A stretch of 64,000 nt of DNA from Alphaproteobacteria bacterium (GTDB lineage Bacteria; Pseudomonadota; Alphaproteobacteria; CACIAM-22H2): positions 248,001 to 312,000 of the forward strand of contig JAEULA010000034.1 of NCBI GenBank assembly GCA_016793165.1, read 5' to 3'. The notes under the pieces are model-generated. The model was given only the letters and a program-made list of their open reading frames with translations. It made no database searches and was not told the DNA's origin. Position numbers and translations under genes: made by a program. This document shows, piece after piece, positions 1 through 8,886 of the stretch (its first letter is position 1; each line of letters starts with the position of its first letter).

Positions 1-965
1 AGGCCGAGCGCAACGCCGACGCGGTCATGCCCGGCTACACGCATCTGCAGCCGGCCCAGCCCGTGACCTTCGGCCACCACCTGCTCGCCTATGTCGAGAT
101 GCTCGGCCGCGACCGCGGCCGCTTCGCCGACGCGGCGAAGCGCGGCAACCGCTCGCCGCTCGGCGCGGCGGCACTGGCCGGGACGTCGTTCCCGATCGAC
201 CGCCACGCGACGGCCAGGGCGCTGGGCTTCGACGGCCCGATGGCCAATTCGCTCGACGCCGTCGCGAGCCGCGACTTCGCGCTCGAGTTCCTCGCCGCCT
301 GCACGACGACCTCGGTCCATCTCTCGCGCCTCGCCGAGGAGCTGGTGATCTGGACCAATCCGCTGTTCGGATTCGTGACGCTGTCGGACGCCTTCACCAC
401 CGGCAGCTCGATCATGCCGCAGAAGCGCAACCCGGACGCGGCGGAGCTCGTGCGCGCCAAGGTCGGCGCCGCGCTCGGGGCGTTCATCCGGCTGGCGACC
501 ATCCTCAAGGGCCTGCCGCTGACCTACGGCAAGGACATGCAGGACGACAAGCCGGCGGTGTTCGAGGCGGCCGACGCGCTCGAGCTCAGCCTTGCCGCGA
601 TGGGCGGCATGATCGCCGATCTCAAGGCCAATCCCGCGCGCATGCGCGCCGCGGCCGGCGGCGGCTTCTCGACCGCGACCGACCTCGCCGACTGGCTCGT
701 GCGCGAGGCGGGCCTGCCGTTCCGCGAGGCGCATCACGTCACCGGCCGCCTGGTGCGGCTCGCCGAGGAGCGCAGCTGCGACCTGCCCGACCTCTCGCTC
801 GCCGACATGCAGCGCGTGGACAAGCGCATCACCCGCGCGGTGTTCCGCGTGCTCGGGGTCGACAACTCGATCCGCTCGCGCACGAGCTTCGGCGGCACCG
901 CGCCGGCCAACGTGCGCAAGGCCGCGAAGGCCGCGCGCAAGCTCTATCTGCGAGGCCCGAGGTGA
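1..965 (+). CDS. argH: Argininosuccinate lyase, C-terminal part (5' end outside window)
   Basis: Last step of arginine synthesis: argininosuccinate is split to arginine and fumarate in the cytoplasm. The reading frame is open from the window edge, so the N-terminus is missing and about 320 residues remain. The family signature [12 protein letters not shown] (around nt 403-441) is intact; it forms the flexible loop that carries the catalytic serine. The upstream [11 protein letters not shown] segment is the second conserved region of the fumarase/aspartase superfamily. The stop codon overlaps the GTG of the next small lipoprotein gene by 2 bases, so the two are probably co-transcribed together with lysA. 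The identification is secure; only the 5' end cannot be seen. Confidence 0.96.
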   Translation, partial: AERNADAVMPGYTHLQPAQPVTFGHHLLAYVEMLGRDRGRFADAAKRGNRSPLGAAALAGTSFPIDRHATARALGFDGPMANSLDAVASRDFALEFLAACTTTSVHLSRLAEELVIWTNPLFGFVTLSDAFTTGSSIMPQKRNPDAAELVRAKVGAALGAFIRLATILKGLPLTYGKDMQDDKPAVFEAADALELSLAAMGGMIADLKANPARMRAAAGGGFSTATDLADWLVREAGLPFREAHHVTGRLVRLAEERSCDLPDLSLADMQRVDKRITRAVFRVLGVDNSIRSRTSFGGTAPANVRKAAKAARKLYLRGPR

Positions 966-1114
966 GCGCCACGCGCACGGGTCGGCGCGCCCTGTGGGCG
1001 TGGCTCCTCGTGGCGGGGCTCGGCGGCCTGCTCGCGGCCTGCGGCCGCCGCGGCAAGCCCGAGGCCCCGGAGGACGTCGACCCCGCCTACCCGCGCCGCT
1101 ATCCGTCGCGCTGA
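962..1114 (+). CDS. Small LptM/YifL-like lipoprotein between argH and lysA
   Basis: A 50-residue protein starting at GTG 962, whose start overlaps the argH stop. It has a positively charged N-terminus (RTGRR), a hydrophobic stretch at about residues 11-26, and a lipobox LAAC with the lipidated Cys at residue 27. A short hydrophilic Pro/Arg-rich tail ends in YPSR. Tiny lipoproteins in exactly this slot before lysA are common in proteobacteria; the enterobacterial counterpart LptM (YifL) assists maturation of the LPS translocon protein LptD. Here the assignment rests on the lipobox, the size and the position, not on close sequence identity. It probably sits in the periplasmic leaflet of a membrane. 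There is no +2 Asp, so outer-membrane sorting is plausible. Confidence 0.72.
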   Translation: MSATRTGRRALWAWLLVAGLGGLLAACGRRGKPEAPEDVDPAYPRRYPSR

Positions 1115-1195
1115 GCCGCGCGGCCGGATAACGTCCGCGCCCCGCCGCAATACCGCCCCTCGCAGACCCCACCCCCGAACCGACGCGTCGCGCCC

Positions 1196-2461
1196 ATGAG
1201 CTTCACCTACCGCAACGGCATCCTGCATGCCGAGAACGTGCCCCTGCCCGAGCTGGCCGCGCGCCACGGCACGCCGACCTACGTCTACTCGACGGCGGCC
1301 CTGCGCGCGCGCCTGGCCGCCTATGTCGAGGCGTTCCGCGGCATCGATCCGCTGATCTGCTACGCGCTGAAGGCCAATTCGAACCAGGCCGTGATCGCGA
1401 CCTTCGCGCGCGAAGGCGCCGGCGCCGACGTCGTCTCGATGGGCGAGCTCAAGCGCGCGCTCGCGGCGGGCGTGCCCGCGCGCAAGATCGTCTTCGCCGG
1501 CGTCGGCAAGACGGCCGAGGAGATGCGCTTCGCCCTGCAGCACGGCATCCTGCAGTTCAACGTCGAATCCGAGCCCGAGCTGCGCCTGCTCTCGGATGTC
1601 GCGTGCGGCATGGGCGTCACGGCGCCCGTGGCGCTGCGCGTCAATCCCGACGTCGACGCCAAGACCCACGCCAAGATCACGACCGGCAAGGCCGAGAACA
1701 AGTTCGGCATCGACATGGACCACGCGCCCGGCGTCGCGGCGCTGGCGAAGTCGCTGCCGGGAATCGCGCTCGAGGCCCTCGCGCTTCATATCGGCTCGCA
1801 GCTGATGGACGTCGCGCCGTTTCGCACCGCCTTCGCCCGGCTCGGCGCCCTCGCGCGCCAGGTCAATGCCGCGGGCGGACCGGCGCTCCGGCGCCTCGAC
1901 TTCGGCGGCGGCGTCGGCGTCGGCTACGCCGGCGAGGCACCGCCGGACCTGCGCGACTACGCCGAAGCGGTGCGGTCGGCGATCGCCGGGCTGGGCGTCG
2001 GCGCGATCCTCGAGCCCGGCCGCTCCCTGGTCGCCGAGGCCGGCGTGCTGCTCGGCCGCGTGATCCGCGTCAAGGAGGGCGTGGCCAAGCGCTTCGCCAT
2101 CGTCGACACGGCGATGAACGACCTGATCCGCCCGACCCTTTACGAAGCGTGGATGCCGATCCTCGCCGTGAGCGAGCCGCGCCCCGGCGCCAACCGCGCG
2201 CTGATGGACGTCGTCGGGCCGATCTGCGAGACCGGCGACTACCTCGCCCTCGACCGCGAGCTGCCCCCGCTCAACGCCGGCGACCTGTTCGTCGTCGGCG
2301 GCGCCGGCGCCTACGGGGCGGCGATGAGCTCGAGCTACAACACCCGCCCGCTGGCCGCCGAACTGCTGGTCAACGGCGATCAAGTTGCCGTGATCCGCCC
2401 GCGCCAGGACATCGACGCCCTGATCGCCGGCGAAAAACTCGCGCCCTGGCTGACATCCTGA
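1196..2461 (+). CDS. lysA: Diaminopimelate decarboxylase
   Basis: Catalyses the final step of lysine synthesis: meso-diaminopimelate to L-lysine plus CO2, PLP-dependent, cytoplasmic. At 421 residues it has the usual family length. The PLP lysine lies in CYALKANSN (around residue 58). HIGSQ, the glycine-rich phosphate-binding loop DFGGGVGVGY, EPGRSLV and the CETGDYL segment, which carries the active-site Cys of the neighbouring subunit, are all present in order. It follows the small lipoprotein gene after an 81-base gap, the standard argH-lipoprotein-lysA order. No obvious LysR-type regulator lies next to it. Fold type III decarboxylases for ornithine or arginine are related, but the CETGD motif and the context favour LysA. 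Confidence 0.96.
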   Translation: MSFTYRNGILHAENVPLPELAARHGTPTYVYSTAALRARLAAYVEAFRGIDPLICYALKANSNQAVIATFAREGAGADVVSMGELKRALAAGVPARKIVFAGVGKTAEEMRFALQHGILQFNVESEPELRLLSDVACGMGVTAPVALRVNPDVDAKTHAKITTGKAENKFGIDMDHAPGVAALAKSLPGIALEALALHIGSQLMDVAPFRTAFARLGALARQVNAAGGPALRRLDFGGGVGVGYAGEAPPDLRDYAEAVRSAIAGLGVGAILEPGRSLVAEAGVLLGRVIRVKEGVAKRFAIVDTAMNDLIRPTLYEAWMPILAVSEPRPGANRALMDVVGPICETGDYLALDRELPPLNAGDLFVVGGAGAYGAAMSSSYNTRPLAAELLVNGDQVAVIRPRQDIDALIAGEKLAPWLTS

Positions 2462-2709
2462 CTGTGGCGGAACGGGGGCATGGCGCGCCGCCACCCCCAA
2501 GGTCTCTAGACCCTGGCGCGACTGCTCGGGCACACTAATTGCTCCGCTTCGCGCGGCACGCGGGCACGACTCGCGAGCCGCCTGAAGCGGCGCAGGACCG
2601 GCCGACAGGCCGCGCCTTGCGGGCTGGTGTGTGCAGGCTCGGCATCGAACGGCAACGCCCCGAACCGGGCGCCGCCGCCCGGGCGCCGACGCGAAGCGAA
2701 GGATGGGCC

Positions 2710-5298
2710 ATGGCTCCGACCAAGCAACCGGGCATCGCCGCCGCTGCCGATCGTGCGCCGCCGGATGGCGCCGACGCCGCCATCCAGGCGCGCCTCGCGC
2801 GTCGCATGGCGCGGGCGCGCTGGGCGCTGCTGTGGGAGCAGGCCTGGCCCGCGCTGTGGCCGCTGGTGGCGGTGGCCGGGTGCTTCCTCGTCGTGGCGCT
2901 GTTCGACATCCTCCCGCACCTCGAGACTTGGCTGCATGCCGGACTGCTCGGCGTCTTTGCCGCCGCGGCCGCCGCGGCCTTCGTCCACTTCGTGCGCCGG
3001 CTCAGCTGGCCCGACCATGCCGCGGCCCGTCGCCGCCTCGAGACCGCCTCGAGCTTCGCGCATCGGCCGCTCGCCGCGCTCGAGGACCAGATCAGCGTCG
3101 GCGCGAACGACGCGGCGAGCCAGGCGGTCTGGGCCGCCTATCGCCGCCGGATCGCGATCGCGCTCGGCAAGGTCAAGGTCGGCTGGCCGCGTCCGCATCT
3201 CGCGGCGCGAGACCCGATCGCGCTGCGCGGGCTGCTGGCCCTCGTCCTGGTGATCGCGTTCGCCGCCGGCGCCGGCGGATGGCGCGACCGCCTGGCGCGC
3301 GCGGTGAGCCCGGGCGTGCAGCTCGCGGCCGCCCCGCCGGGCATGCTCGACATCTGGATCACGCCGCCGGCCTATACCGGTATCGCGCCGCTGGTGCCGC
3401 GCGCCGACCAGGCGGAGGCCCTGAGCGTACCGGCCGGCTCGACGCTGCTGGCGCAGGTGTCGGGCGGTCGCGGCGCGCCGCGGCTCCTCCTCGACGACCA
3501 GGCCACCGCCTTCGAGAGCGTCGACGCCAAGAGCTTCCGCGTCACCCTGCCGATCAATGCCGGCACCGCGCTGCGCATCGAGCAGAACGGCCAGCCGCTC
3601 GCGTCCTGGACGATGCTGGTCGTGCCGGACAACGCCCCGACGGTGCATTTCCCGCGCGCCCCCGAGCGCACGCGACGCAACGCCCTCAAGCTCGACTACG
3701 AGGCGCAGGACGACTACGGGCTGGCGACCGTCGCCGCGCAGATCCGCCGCGCGGTGGTCCCGACCGGCGTCGACGACGAGTCGATCGACCTGCCGCTGTC
3801 GCTGCCGAGCCCCAATGCGCGTGAAGCGAAGGGCTCGAGCTTCCACGACCTGACCGCACATCCCTGGGCCGGGCTCAAGGCGCGGATCCAGCTGCGCGCC
3901 ACCGACGCCGCGGGCCTGATCGGCGAGTCCGAGACGGTCGAGGTGACGCTCCCCGAGCGCCTGTTCCAGCATCCGGTCGCGCGCGCCATCATCGAACAGC
4001 GGAAGGTCCTGGTCGGCGACCCGGCGGCGCAGCGCCGCAATGTGGCGGCGGCGCTCTCCGCGATCGCCGGCATCCCGTCCCACTACCAGGACGACACGGT
4101 GGTGTTCCTGGCGCTGCGCATGTCGGCGATGCGGCTGGGCGCGCGGCACGACGACGCGCCCAAGGCGACGGTCGACGGCGTGCAGTCGCTGCTGTGGGAC
4201 ACCGCGCTGCGCATCGAGGACGGCAAGCTCAGCCTCGCGGAGCGCGAGCTGCGCGCGCTGCAGCAGCGCCTGCAGGACGCGATCGCCAATCGCGAGAGCG
4301 ACGAGGAGATCGAGAAGCTCATCCGCGAGCTGCAGCAGGCGATCGACAAGTACCTGCAGGCGATGATCGAGAACGCGATGCGCAATCCGCAGGATCCGCG
4401 CAACCAGCGGCCTATGGACCGCAACGCCCAGCGGATCGACCGCCAGGACCTCCAGCGCATGCTCGACCAGGCGCGCCAGATGGCCCGCACCGGCGCGCGC
4501 GACCAGGCGCGCGAGATGCTCCAGCGCCTGCAGGAGATGCTCGAGAACCTGCGCGCCGGCCAGCAGATGCAGGCGCAGCCCGGCGGCGAGGGCGAGGACG
4601 GCGAGGGCAGCTCGCAGCAGATGATGCAGAGCCTGCAGGACATGCTGCAGCGCCAGCAGCAGCTGACCGACCGCACCTTCCGCCGCTCGCAGCAGAACCG
4701 CCCCGGACAGCGCGGCCAGCAGGGCCAGCGCGGCCAGCAGGGTCAACAGGGCCAACAGGGCCAGCAGGGCGGCCAGCCCGGCGACGGCGAGGGCATGGAC
4801 GGCGACATCGCCGAGCAGGAGGCGCTGCGCCAGCAGCTCGGCGAGATGATGCGCCAGCTCTCCGAGCGCATGGGCAAGATCCCGAACGGCTTCGGCCGCG
4901 CCGAGCGCGCGATGCGCGATGCCCTCGACTCGATGCAGCGCGGCCAGGCGGGCCGCGCCCTGCGCCCGCAGATGGATGCGCTCGATCAGATGCGCCAGGG
5001 CGCGCGCGAGCTGATGCAGCAGATGATGGAGCAGCTCGCGCAGCAGCAGGGCCAGGGCGACCCGGCGCAGGGCGACAGCCCCGCCGAGGCGGACCAGACC
5101 GCCCAGGAGCGCGATCCCGCCGGGCGGCCGATGAACAACGGGCTCAACGGCCTCAACTCCAACGACGTGAACATCCCGGCGGAGAGCGAACTGCAGCGCT
5201 CGCGCGAGATCCTCGAGGAGCTGCTGCGCCGCTCGGGCGAGCGCTTCCGCCCGCAGCTCGAGCGCGACTACATCGAGCGGCTGCTGCGGCGGTTCTGA
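2710..5298 (+). CDS. TIGR02302/DUF4175 family membrane protein with Gln-rich low-complexity region
   Basis: An 862-residue protein of the alphaproteobacterial DUF4175 (TIGR02302) family; its function is not established. The start at ATG 2710 is preferred because a GAAGGA Shine-Dalgarno lies just upstream; the frame stays open further upstream to 2539 but the extra residues are Arg/Pro-rich and shadow-like. Two hydrophobic segments near residues 40-90 and one near 175-195 anchor it in the membrane. The middle has Ig-like and charged features, and the second half is a long Gln/Arg/Met-rich coiled coil. Around nt 4703-4770 there are tandem Gly-Gln-Gln type repeats, possible slippage units. It lies between lysA and cpdR. 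It probably acts in the envelope; the family name is solid, the role is not. Confidence 0.8.
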   Translation: MAPTKQPGIAAAADRAPPDGADAAIQARLARRMARARWALLWEQAWPALWPLVAVAGCFLVVALFDILPHLETWLHAGLLGVFAAAAAAAFVHFVRRLSWPDHAAARRRLETASSFAHRPLAALEDQISVGANDAASQAVWAAYRRRIAIALGKVKVGWPRPHLAARDPIALRGLLALVLVIAFAAGAGGWRDRLARAVSPGVQLAAAPPGMLDIWITPPAYTGIAPLVPRADQAEALSVPAGSTLLAQVSGGRGAPRLLLDDQATAFESVDAKSFRVTLPINAGTALRIEQNGQPLASWTMLVVPDNAPTVHFPRAPERTRRNALKLDYEAQDDYGLATVAAQIRRAVVPTGVDDESIDLPLSLPSPNAREAKGSSFHDLTAHPWAGLKARIQLRATDAAGLIGESETVEVTLPERLFQHPVARAIIEQRKVLVGDPAAQRRNVAAALSAIAGIPSHYQDDTVVFLALRMSAMRLGARHDDAPKATVDGVQSLLWDTALRIEDGKLSLAERELRALQQRLQDAIANRESDEEIEKLIRELQQAIDKYLQAMIENAMRNPQDPRNQRPMDRNAQRIDRQDLQRMLDQARQMARTGARDQAREMLQRLQEMLENLRAGQQMQAQPGGEGEDGEGSSQQMMQSLQDMLQRQQQLTDRTFRRSQQNRPGQRGQQGQRGQQGQQGQQGQQGGQPGDGEGMDGDIAEQEALRQQLGEMMRQLSERMGKIPNGFGRAERAMRDALDSMQRGQAGRALRPQMDALDQMRQGARELMQQMMEQLAQQQGQGDPAQGDSPAEADQTAQERDPAGRPMNNGLNGLNSNDVNIPAESELQRSREILEELLRRSGERFRPQLERDYIERLLRRF

Positions 5299-5303
5299 GC
5301 GAT

Positions 5304-5324
5304 GGCGCCGCGCGAAGCGGCGCC
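5304..5324. terminator. Hairpin between convergent genes (bidirectional terminator candidate)
   Basis: A perfect 8-bp inverted repeat, GGCGCCGC at 5304-5311 and GCGGCGCC at 5317-5324, with a GCGAA loop. It lies in the 34-base gap between the stop of the DUF4175 gene and the stop of cpdR, which converge. There is no clear T-tract on either strand, which is common in GC-rich genomes. Its position makes termination the simplest role. Confidence 0.5.
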
Positions 5325-5332
5325 GATCCGCC

Positions 5333-5704
5333 TCACCGCATCGGCCGGCGCTCCAGCGCCGCCGTGACGAAGGCGAGGAACTGGTCGAGCGAGAACGGCT
5401 TCAGGATGACATGGTCGATCAGCGCCTCGAGGTTGAAGGCGCGCTGACGCTCCGCGGGGAATCCCGTCATCAGCAGGATCGCCATGTCCGGCCAGTCGCG
5501 CGTCGCCTTGAGCGCAAGGGCGATGCCGTCGAGATGCGGCATGACGATGTCGGTGACGAGCAGGTCGAAGCGCGCGGCGCTCAGCCGCTCGAGCGCCTGC
5601 TGGCCGTCGTCGACCGCGACGACCTCGTGGCCGGCATGCTCGAGCGCCCGCACGACGAACGCCCGAACGGCGGCTTCGTCCTCGGCCACCAGCACGCGCG
5701 CCAT
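5333..5704 (-). CDS. cpdR: CpdR-type single-domain response regulator
   Basis: A 123-residue stand-alone receiver domain. The acidic pocket (AEDE, residues 7-10), phosphoacceptor Asp52 in TDIVMP, the conserved Thr in LMTGF and the Lys of LKPF are all present. The phrase DGIALALK and the ERQRAFNLEALI helix closely match Caulobacter CpdR, which in its unphosphorylated state directs ClpXP proteolysis of cell-cycle proteins such as CtrA and McdB. The CckA-ChpT relay phosphorylates CpdR in Caulobacter. The chosen start gives the compact domain; the frame continues upstream through the neighbouring gene but that is shadow sequence. It sits 7 bases downstream of the zinc-ribbon gene on the same strand, so the two are likely co-transcribed. 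Confidence 0.88.
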   Translation of the reverse strand: MARVLVAEDEAAVRAFVVRALEHAGHEVVAVDDGQQALERLSAARFDLLVTDIVMPHLDGIALALKATRDWPDMAILLMTGFPAERQRAFNLEALIDHVILKPFSLDQFLAFVTAALERRPMR

Positions 5705-5711
5705 CCCGCAC

Positions 5712-6536
5712 CTACTCGAGCGGCTCGAGCTTGAACTGGATCTCGGCGGGGCGCTCGCCGGCGAGCGAGACCTCGCTCGTGAACGTCGTCTGCTCGCCGG
5801 GCCACAGCCACGCCCTGGCAAGCACGGGCTTCCACGTCGTCAACGGCTTGCCCTTGGCGTCGATCGTCGCGCCGCGCAAGGTCCGGATCGAGCGCGGTCG
5901 CGACGACTCGTTGACGATCGTGACGGTCACCGCGACCACTGGCGGCAGATCGCGGCCGTGGAACTGGGTCAGATCCGGGTCCGATGTCGTGCGGAAGCGC
6001 AGACCGTCGAGCGACAGGCCCGCGGCGGTGGCCGCCGTCCGGTCGTCGCCCCTCTGCTCGCTCGCCTGCTGCAGCGGCATGAGCTTGGTGAACCGATAGA
6101 ACGGCCGACTCACCGGAAATTCGGCGGCCACGACTTCGTGGAAGTAGACGGCCGCCGCCAGGGCCGCGGCGATCAGCACGAAGACGATCCAGCCGAGGAT
6201 CGTGCGCAGGTCGCGCCGCGGACGCCCCTGCGTCTTCGCGGCGGCGGCCCTGACGGGAGTCGGCTCCGGCTCGGGCGCCGGCGTCGGCGTCGTGACGACG
6301 CTCGGAAGCTGCGGCGGCGGCGGCGGCGGGGGCGGAGGCGGCTCGGCCGGCGGCGGCGGCTCGGCGACTGGCGGTGGAGTCAGCGGCGCCGGCACGGGTG
6401 GGGCGGCGACCTGCCCATCGGGGCCGGCGAACCAGACATGGGTGCATTTGCTGCAACGGACCGTGCGACCGGCCGGCTGCAAGGCCTGGTCGGGGACCGA
6501 GAACGTCGTCGTGCAGTTGGGACAGGCGAGTTTCAT
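5712..6536 (-). CDS. MJ0042-type zinc-ribbon membrane protein with DUF3426 domain
   Basis: A 274-residue protein. The N-terminus is a zinc ribbon with two CxxC pairs (C5-C8 and C28-C31) and the CxHVW pattern of the MJ0042 family. A long Pro-rich linker follows (about residues 40-95), then a single transmembrane segment (about 117-137). The C-terminal extracytoplasmic DUF3426 domain (about 165-274) resembles a beta-sandwich. The protein would therefore hold a cytoplasmic zinc finger joined through the membrane to a periplasmic domain; its function is unknown. It diverges from ftsE across a 162-base gap, which must hold both promoters, and is followed by cpdR. This cpdR/zinc-ribbon/ftsEX layout recurs in alphaproteobacteria as far as I recall. 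Confidence 0.83.
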   Translation of the reverse strand: MKLACPNCTTTFSVPDQALQPAGRTVRCSKCTHVWFAGPDGQVAAPPVPAPLTPPPVAEPPPPAEPPPPPPPPPPQLPSVVTTPTPAPEPEPTPVRAAAAKTQGRPRRDLRTILGWIVFVLIAAALAAAVYFHEVVAAEFPVSRPFYRFTKLMPLQQASEQRGDDRTAATAAGLSLDGLRFRTTSDPDLTQFHGRDLPPVVAVTVTIVNESSRPRSIRTLRGATIDAKGKPLTTWKPVLARAWLWPGEQTTFTSEVSLAGERPAEIQFKLEPLE

Positions 6537-6698
6537 GGACCGTGCCGAGTCGCGCGGGCCGTGAGGCCGGAATTCCTTATTACGCGACCGGTCGTTGCAA
6601 AGACAAGGATTGGCGCAGTGGCATCGGCACTCCAACCGCTTGTCAGCACATGCATTTTGCTCGGCCCCGCCGGGCATGCCAATCTCGGCCCCGTCCTC

Positions 6699-7418
6699 AT
6701 GCCGCACCCCGAGTCGAGCCCCTCGCCGGCGCCACCGGTCGTCGAGTTCGAACATGTCGGCCTTCGCTACGGCGTCGGCCCGGAGGTGCTGCGCGACCTC
6801 AAGCTCACGCTGCCGCCCAGCTCGTTCCACTTCCTCACCGGACCGTCGGGGGCGGGGAAATCCTCGCTGCTGAGCCTGCTGTACCTGTCGCGCATGCCGA
6901 GCCGCGGCCGGCTGTCGATCTTCGGCGAGGACGTCGCCAAGGCCGACCGCCGCACCCTCACCCTGCTGCGCCGCCGCATCGGCGTCGTGTTCCAGGACTT
7001 CCGGCTGTTCGACCATCTGAGCGTGGTCGACAACGCCTCGCTGCCCCTGCGCATCGCCGGCCGCGATCCGCAGGAGAGCCGGACCAACGTCGTCGAGCTG
7101 CTGGATTGGGTCGGCCTCGGCGGCCTGCTCGACGCACGGCCGCCGACCCTGTCGGGTGGCCAGAAGCAGCGTCTCGCCATCGCCCGCGCGGTCGTCGCGC
7201 GGCCGAAGCTGCTGCTCGCCGACGAGCCGACCGGCAATGTCGACGACCAGCTCGCGGTGCGGCTGCTCTATCTCTTCGAGGCGCTGCACCGGATGGGCAC
7301 GACCGTGGTCATCGCCACGCACAACATGTCGCTCGTGGAGCGCTTCGCCTACCCCGAGCTTCGCCTCGACGACGGCCAGATCACGCGCCTGCCGGCGAAG
7401 GCGGCGCGGCTGCTATGA
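6699..7418 (+). CDS. ftsE: Cell division ATP-binding protein FtsE
   Basis: A 239-residue ABC ATPase of the FtsEX complex, which controls periplasmic murein hydrolases and divisome function. Walker A GPSGAGKS, the Q-loop Gln in VFQDFRLF, the signature LSGGQKQR, Walker [13 protein letters not shown] and the H-loop His in IATHN are all intact. The [11 protein letters not shown] segment is typical of FtsE. The start is ATG 6699; an N-terminal Pro/Ser-rich stretch of about 15 residues precedes the ABC fold. The stop overlaps the ftsX start (ATGA), so translation is coupled. It is the first gene of a five-gene overlapping operon running to plsC. Confidence 0.95.
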   Translation: MPHPESSPSPAPPVVEFEHVGLRYGVGPEVLRDLKLTLPPSSFHFLTGPSGAGKSSLLSLLYLSRMPSRGRLSIFGEDVAKADRRTLTLLRRRIGVVFQDFRLFDHLSVVDNASLPLRIAGRDPQESRTNVVELLDWVGLGGLLDARPPTLSGGQKQRLAIARAVVARPKLLLADEPTGNVDDQLAVRLLYLFEALHRMGTTVVIATHNMSLVERFAYPELRLDDGQITRLPAKAARLL

Positions 7419-8323
7419 CGAACGAAGCGCCGCTGCGCGCCGCGCTTGCCGAGCCCTGGGCGGGCGGCCTGCTCGCCCTGTCGAACGACGATGCGCGCCT
7501 GCATCTGCCCGCCATCGCCGCGGCGGCGACGTTCCTGACCTGTCTTGCGCTCGCGCTCGCCCTCGCCGCCGCAAGCCTGGCGGCGCGCTGGCAGAGCGCC
7601 CTGGAGAACGCCCTGACCGTCGAGATCTCCCAGCGCGCCGACATGGACGCCACCGTCGCCACCGCGGTCCGTCTGCTGGAGGCGATGCCGGGCGTCGTGC
7701 GCGCCGAGCCGCTGCCGCGCGACCGCGTGCGGAGCCTGCTGGCGCCGTGGCTCGGCGACGGAGCGATCCTCGACGGCCTGCCGCTGCCCGCGCTGATCGA
7801 CGTGCGTCTGGCGCCGGGAACCCGGATCGACCTCCCCGGGATGGAAAGCCTGCTGACGGCGGCGGTGCCCGGTGCGCTGATCGACGACCATCGCAGCTGG
7901 CGCGACTCGGTCAGCCGCGCCGCCTGGCTGGCGACCGCGGTGGCCGGCGCGATGCTGCTCGCCGTGCTCGCCGCCGCGATCTCGGCCGTGGTCTTCGCCA
8001 CCCGCGCGCGGCTCGCCATGCATCGCGACCACATCGAGATCCTGCATCTCATGGGCGCCACCGACGCGACGATCGCGCGCGAGTTCGCGCGCGACGCGAT
8101 GCGCCTCGGCACGATCGGCGGCCTGGTCGGACTGGCGCTGGCCTTCGGCCTGATCGCCGGGCTGAGCTGGCTCGCGGCCGGGCTCGATGATACGGCGCTG
8201 CCGATGCAGAAGCTGACGGCCGGCCAATGGCTCGCGATCCTGCTGCCGCTCCCGATCGGCGCGGCGCTCGCCGGCAGCACGGCGCTGCTCGCCGCGCTCG
8301 GCGTCCTGCGGCGGATGACATGA
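7415..8323 (+). CDS. ftsX: Cell division permease FtsX
   Basis: A 302-residue membrane partner of FtsE. The architecture fits FtsX: a cytoplasmic N-terminus, a first transmembrane helix (about residues 29-52), a large periplasmic loop (about 53-170), then three clustered C-terminal helices (about 175-200, 225-252 and 270-297). The sequence is poorly conserved, as is normal for alphaproteobacterial FtsX. The assignment comes mainly from topology and the ATGA overlap with ftsE. The stop overlaps the ATG of the downstream phosphatase gene in the same way. In well-studied species the periplasmic loop contacts an EnvC-type hydrolase activator; no such gene is seen in this window. Confidence 0.9.
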   Translation: MTNEAPLRAALAEPWAGGLLALSNDDARLHLPAIAAAATFLTCLALALALAAASLAARWQSALENALTVEISQRADMDATVATAVRLLEAMPGVVRAEPLPRDRVRSLLAPWLGDGAILDGLPLPALIDVRLAPGTRIDLPGMESLLTAAVPGALIDDHRSWRDSVSRAAWLATAVAGAMLLAVLAAAISAVVFATRARLAMHRDHIEILHLMGATDATIAREFARDAMRLGTIGGLVGLALAFGLIAGLSWLAAGLDDTALPMQKLTAGQWLAILLPLPIGAALAGSTALLAALGVLRRMT

Positions 8324-8886
8324 GCCCCGGCCCGCGCCCCCGCCTCGTCCTGCTCGACCGCGACGGCGTCCTCAACGAGGACCGTCGCGACTACGTGAAG
8401 ACGCCCGACGAGCTGGTCCTCATCCGAGGCGCCGCGGCCGCGGTCGCGCGGCTCAATTCCGCCGGCATCCGCGTCGCGCTTTGCACCAACCAGAGCGCGG
8501 TCGGGCGCGGGATCATTTCGGCGGCGATGCTCGAGCGCATCCACGAGCGGCTGCGCGAGGCCCTCGCACGCGAGGGCGCGCGCCTCGACGCGGTCTTCGC
8601 CTGCCCCGATCCGCCGGGTGCCCCGACCACGCATCGCAAGCCGGCGCCGGGCATGCTGATCGACGCGATGCGCCGCTTCGGCGTCGCCGCGGCCGACGCC
8701 GTGATGATCGGCGATTCCCTGCGCGACCTCGAGGCCGCGCAGCGCGCCGGCACGGCGCGATGCCTCGTGCGCACCGGACACGGCGCGCGCACCCAGGCCG
8801 AGGGCCTGCCCGCGAGCGTGCTGCCGGTGCGCGTCCACGCCGATCTCGCCGCGGCGGTCGCCGCGCTGCTCGGAGAAGGCGCGTGA
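8320..8886 (+). CDS. HAD-IIIA phosphatase, GmhB/HisB-N-like, lacking zinc-loop cysteines
   Basis: A 188-residue HAD-family phosphatase. The nucleophile motif LLDRDGVLNED (about residues 8-18), the CTNQS motif II and the RKPAPGM motif III followed by IGDS motif IV are all present. This matches the GmhB/histidinol-phosphatase branch, whose members dephosphorylate D-glycero-heptose 1,7-bisphosphate for LPS core or histidinol phosphate. True GmhB and HisB-N carry a Cys/His zinc loop before the RKP motif; here the equivalent CPDPPGAPTTHRKP keeps only one Cys, so the zinc site is probably absent and the substrate uncertain. It is in the ftsEX operon, overlapping both neighbours by 4 bases. Confidence 0.82.
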   Translation: MSPGPRPRLVLLDRDGVLNEDRRDYVKTPDELVLIRGAAAAVARLNSAGIRVALCTNQSAVGRGIISAAMLERIHERLREALAREGARLDAVFACPDPPGAPTTHRKPAPGMLIDAMRRFGVAAADAVMIGDSLRDLEAAQRAGTARCLVRTGHGARTQAEGLPASVLPVRVHADLAAAVAALLGEGA

